A stretch of 64,000 bases of DNA from Pseudomonas sp. UBA1879 (GTDB taxonomy: Bacteria; Pseudomonadota; Gammaproteobacteria; Pseudomonadales; Pseudomonadaceae), in NCBI RefSeq assembly GCF_002338065.1, contig NZ_DDHJ01000015.1, positions 310,001 through 374,000 on the forward strand, in the 5' to 3' direction. The notes under the pieces are model-generated. The model was not told the origin of the DNA, did not search any database, and was given only the letters and a program-made list of their open reading frames with translations. Of the stretch, positions 63,936-64,000 are shown piece after piece (the first letter of the stretch is position 1; each line of letters opens with the position of its first letter). Position numbers and translations under genes: made by a program.

Positions 63936-64000
63936 ATGAAATACTTAGCCTTCGCCGCACTCTCGTTGTTCAGCGTCTTCGCCTCGGCCAATGAGCTGGC
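63936..64000 (+). CDS. Start of an exported protein (partial)
   Basis: The first 21 codons of a gene running off the window. GGAGA is 7 bases before the ATG. The sequence MKYLAFAALSLFSVFASANE is a clear signal peptide with a cleavage site near ASA-NE. The mature protein is not in the window, so no function can be given. Confidence 0.7.
   Translation, partial: MKYLAFAALSLFSVFASANEL

Overview
The window is chromosomal DNA of a Pseudomonas, most likely from the fluorescens/syringae/putida side of the genus. The evidence is the GC-rich codon use, the many REP-type palindromes of Pseudomonas type, and several Pseudomonas-typical loci: an RND system with two inner-membrane pumps like MuxABC-OpmB, liuR-mvaB next to a CrcZ/CrcY-type small RNA, Zur-box-folE2, GlgE-TreS-GlgB, phosphatidylcholine synthase, and an oxaloacetate decarboxylase of the PA4872 type. 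I see no phage, integrase, IS element, CRISPR array, tRNA or rRNA.

Layout. 1-2.2 kb: end of an acyl-CoA synthetase, an MHS-type transporter and a decayed outer-membrane efflux gene. 2.3-4.2 kb: a divergent NmrA/TetR pair and a small hydrophilic protein. 4.4-7.7 kb: an FCD-type GntR regulator divergent from a transporter and a DenD-like dehydrogenase, probably sugar-acid catabolism. 7.8-10.5 kb: an XRE-cupin regulator, a CrcY/CrcX-like Hfq/Crc-sequestering sRNA with its own sigma-54 promoter, then mvaB and liuR. 10.7-16.6 kb: LysR/acyl-CoA dehydrogenase, a PstS-OmpA fusion protein, xthA and a GNAT enzyme. 16.6-22.1 kb: tamA-tamB. 22.2-24.9 kb: aldo/keto reductase with divergent LysR, and tpx. 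25.0-34.2 kb: muxABC-opmB. 34.4-36.4 kb: an MHYT-GGDEF-EAL gene broken by a one-base frameshift. 36.5-40.3 kb: SDR, MocR-type regulator, MgtC-like protein and a small proline-rich protein. 40.6-48.2 kb: glgE-treS/maltokinase-glgB behind a candidate AlgU promoter. 48.9-64 kb: an SH3 membrane protein, ggt, Zur-controlled folE2 with a DUF1624 membrane protein, MalY/PatB-type lyase, cysteine desulfurase, Lrp regulator, pcs, rlhA, RidA, an atypical SDR, oxaloacetate decarboxylase and the start of an exported protein.

How it works together. Most genes are core metabolic, envelope and stress functions in short operons, and REP elements fill many of the gaps. The best regulatory finds are the complete crcY-like unit (sigma-54 -24/-12 box, upstream palindrome with TGTTAC/GTAACA arms, repeated A-rich Hfq motifs, terminal hairpin), the Zur box before folE2, the LiuR palindrome, paired inverted repeats before the TetR gene, and the AlgU-like promoter before glgE. 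I found no clearly new multi-gene system. The least explained items are the PstS-OmpA fusion, the DUF1624 gene coupled to folE2, the SDR without catalytic residues, and two small unknown proteins.
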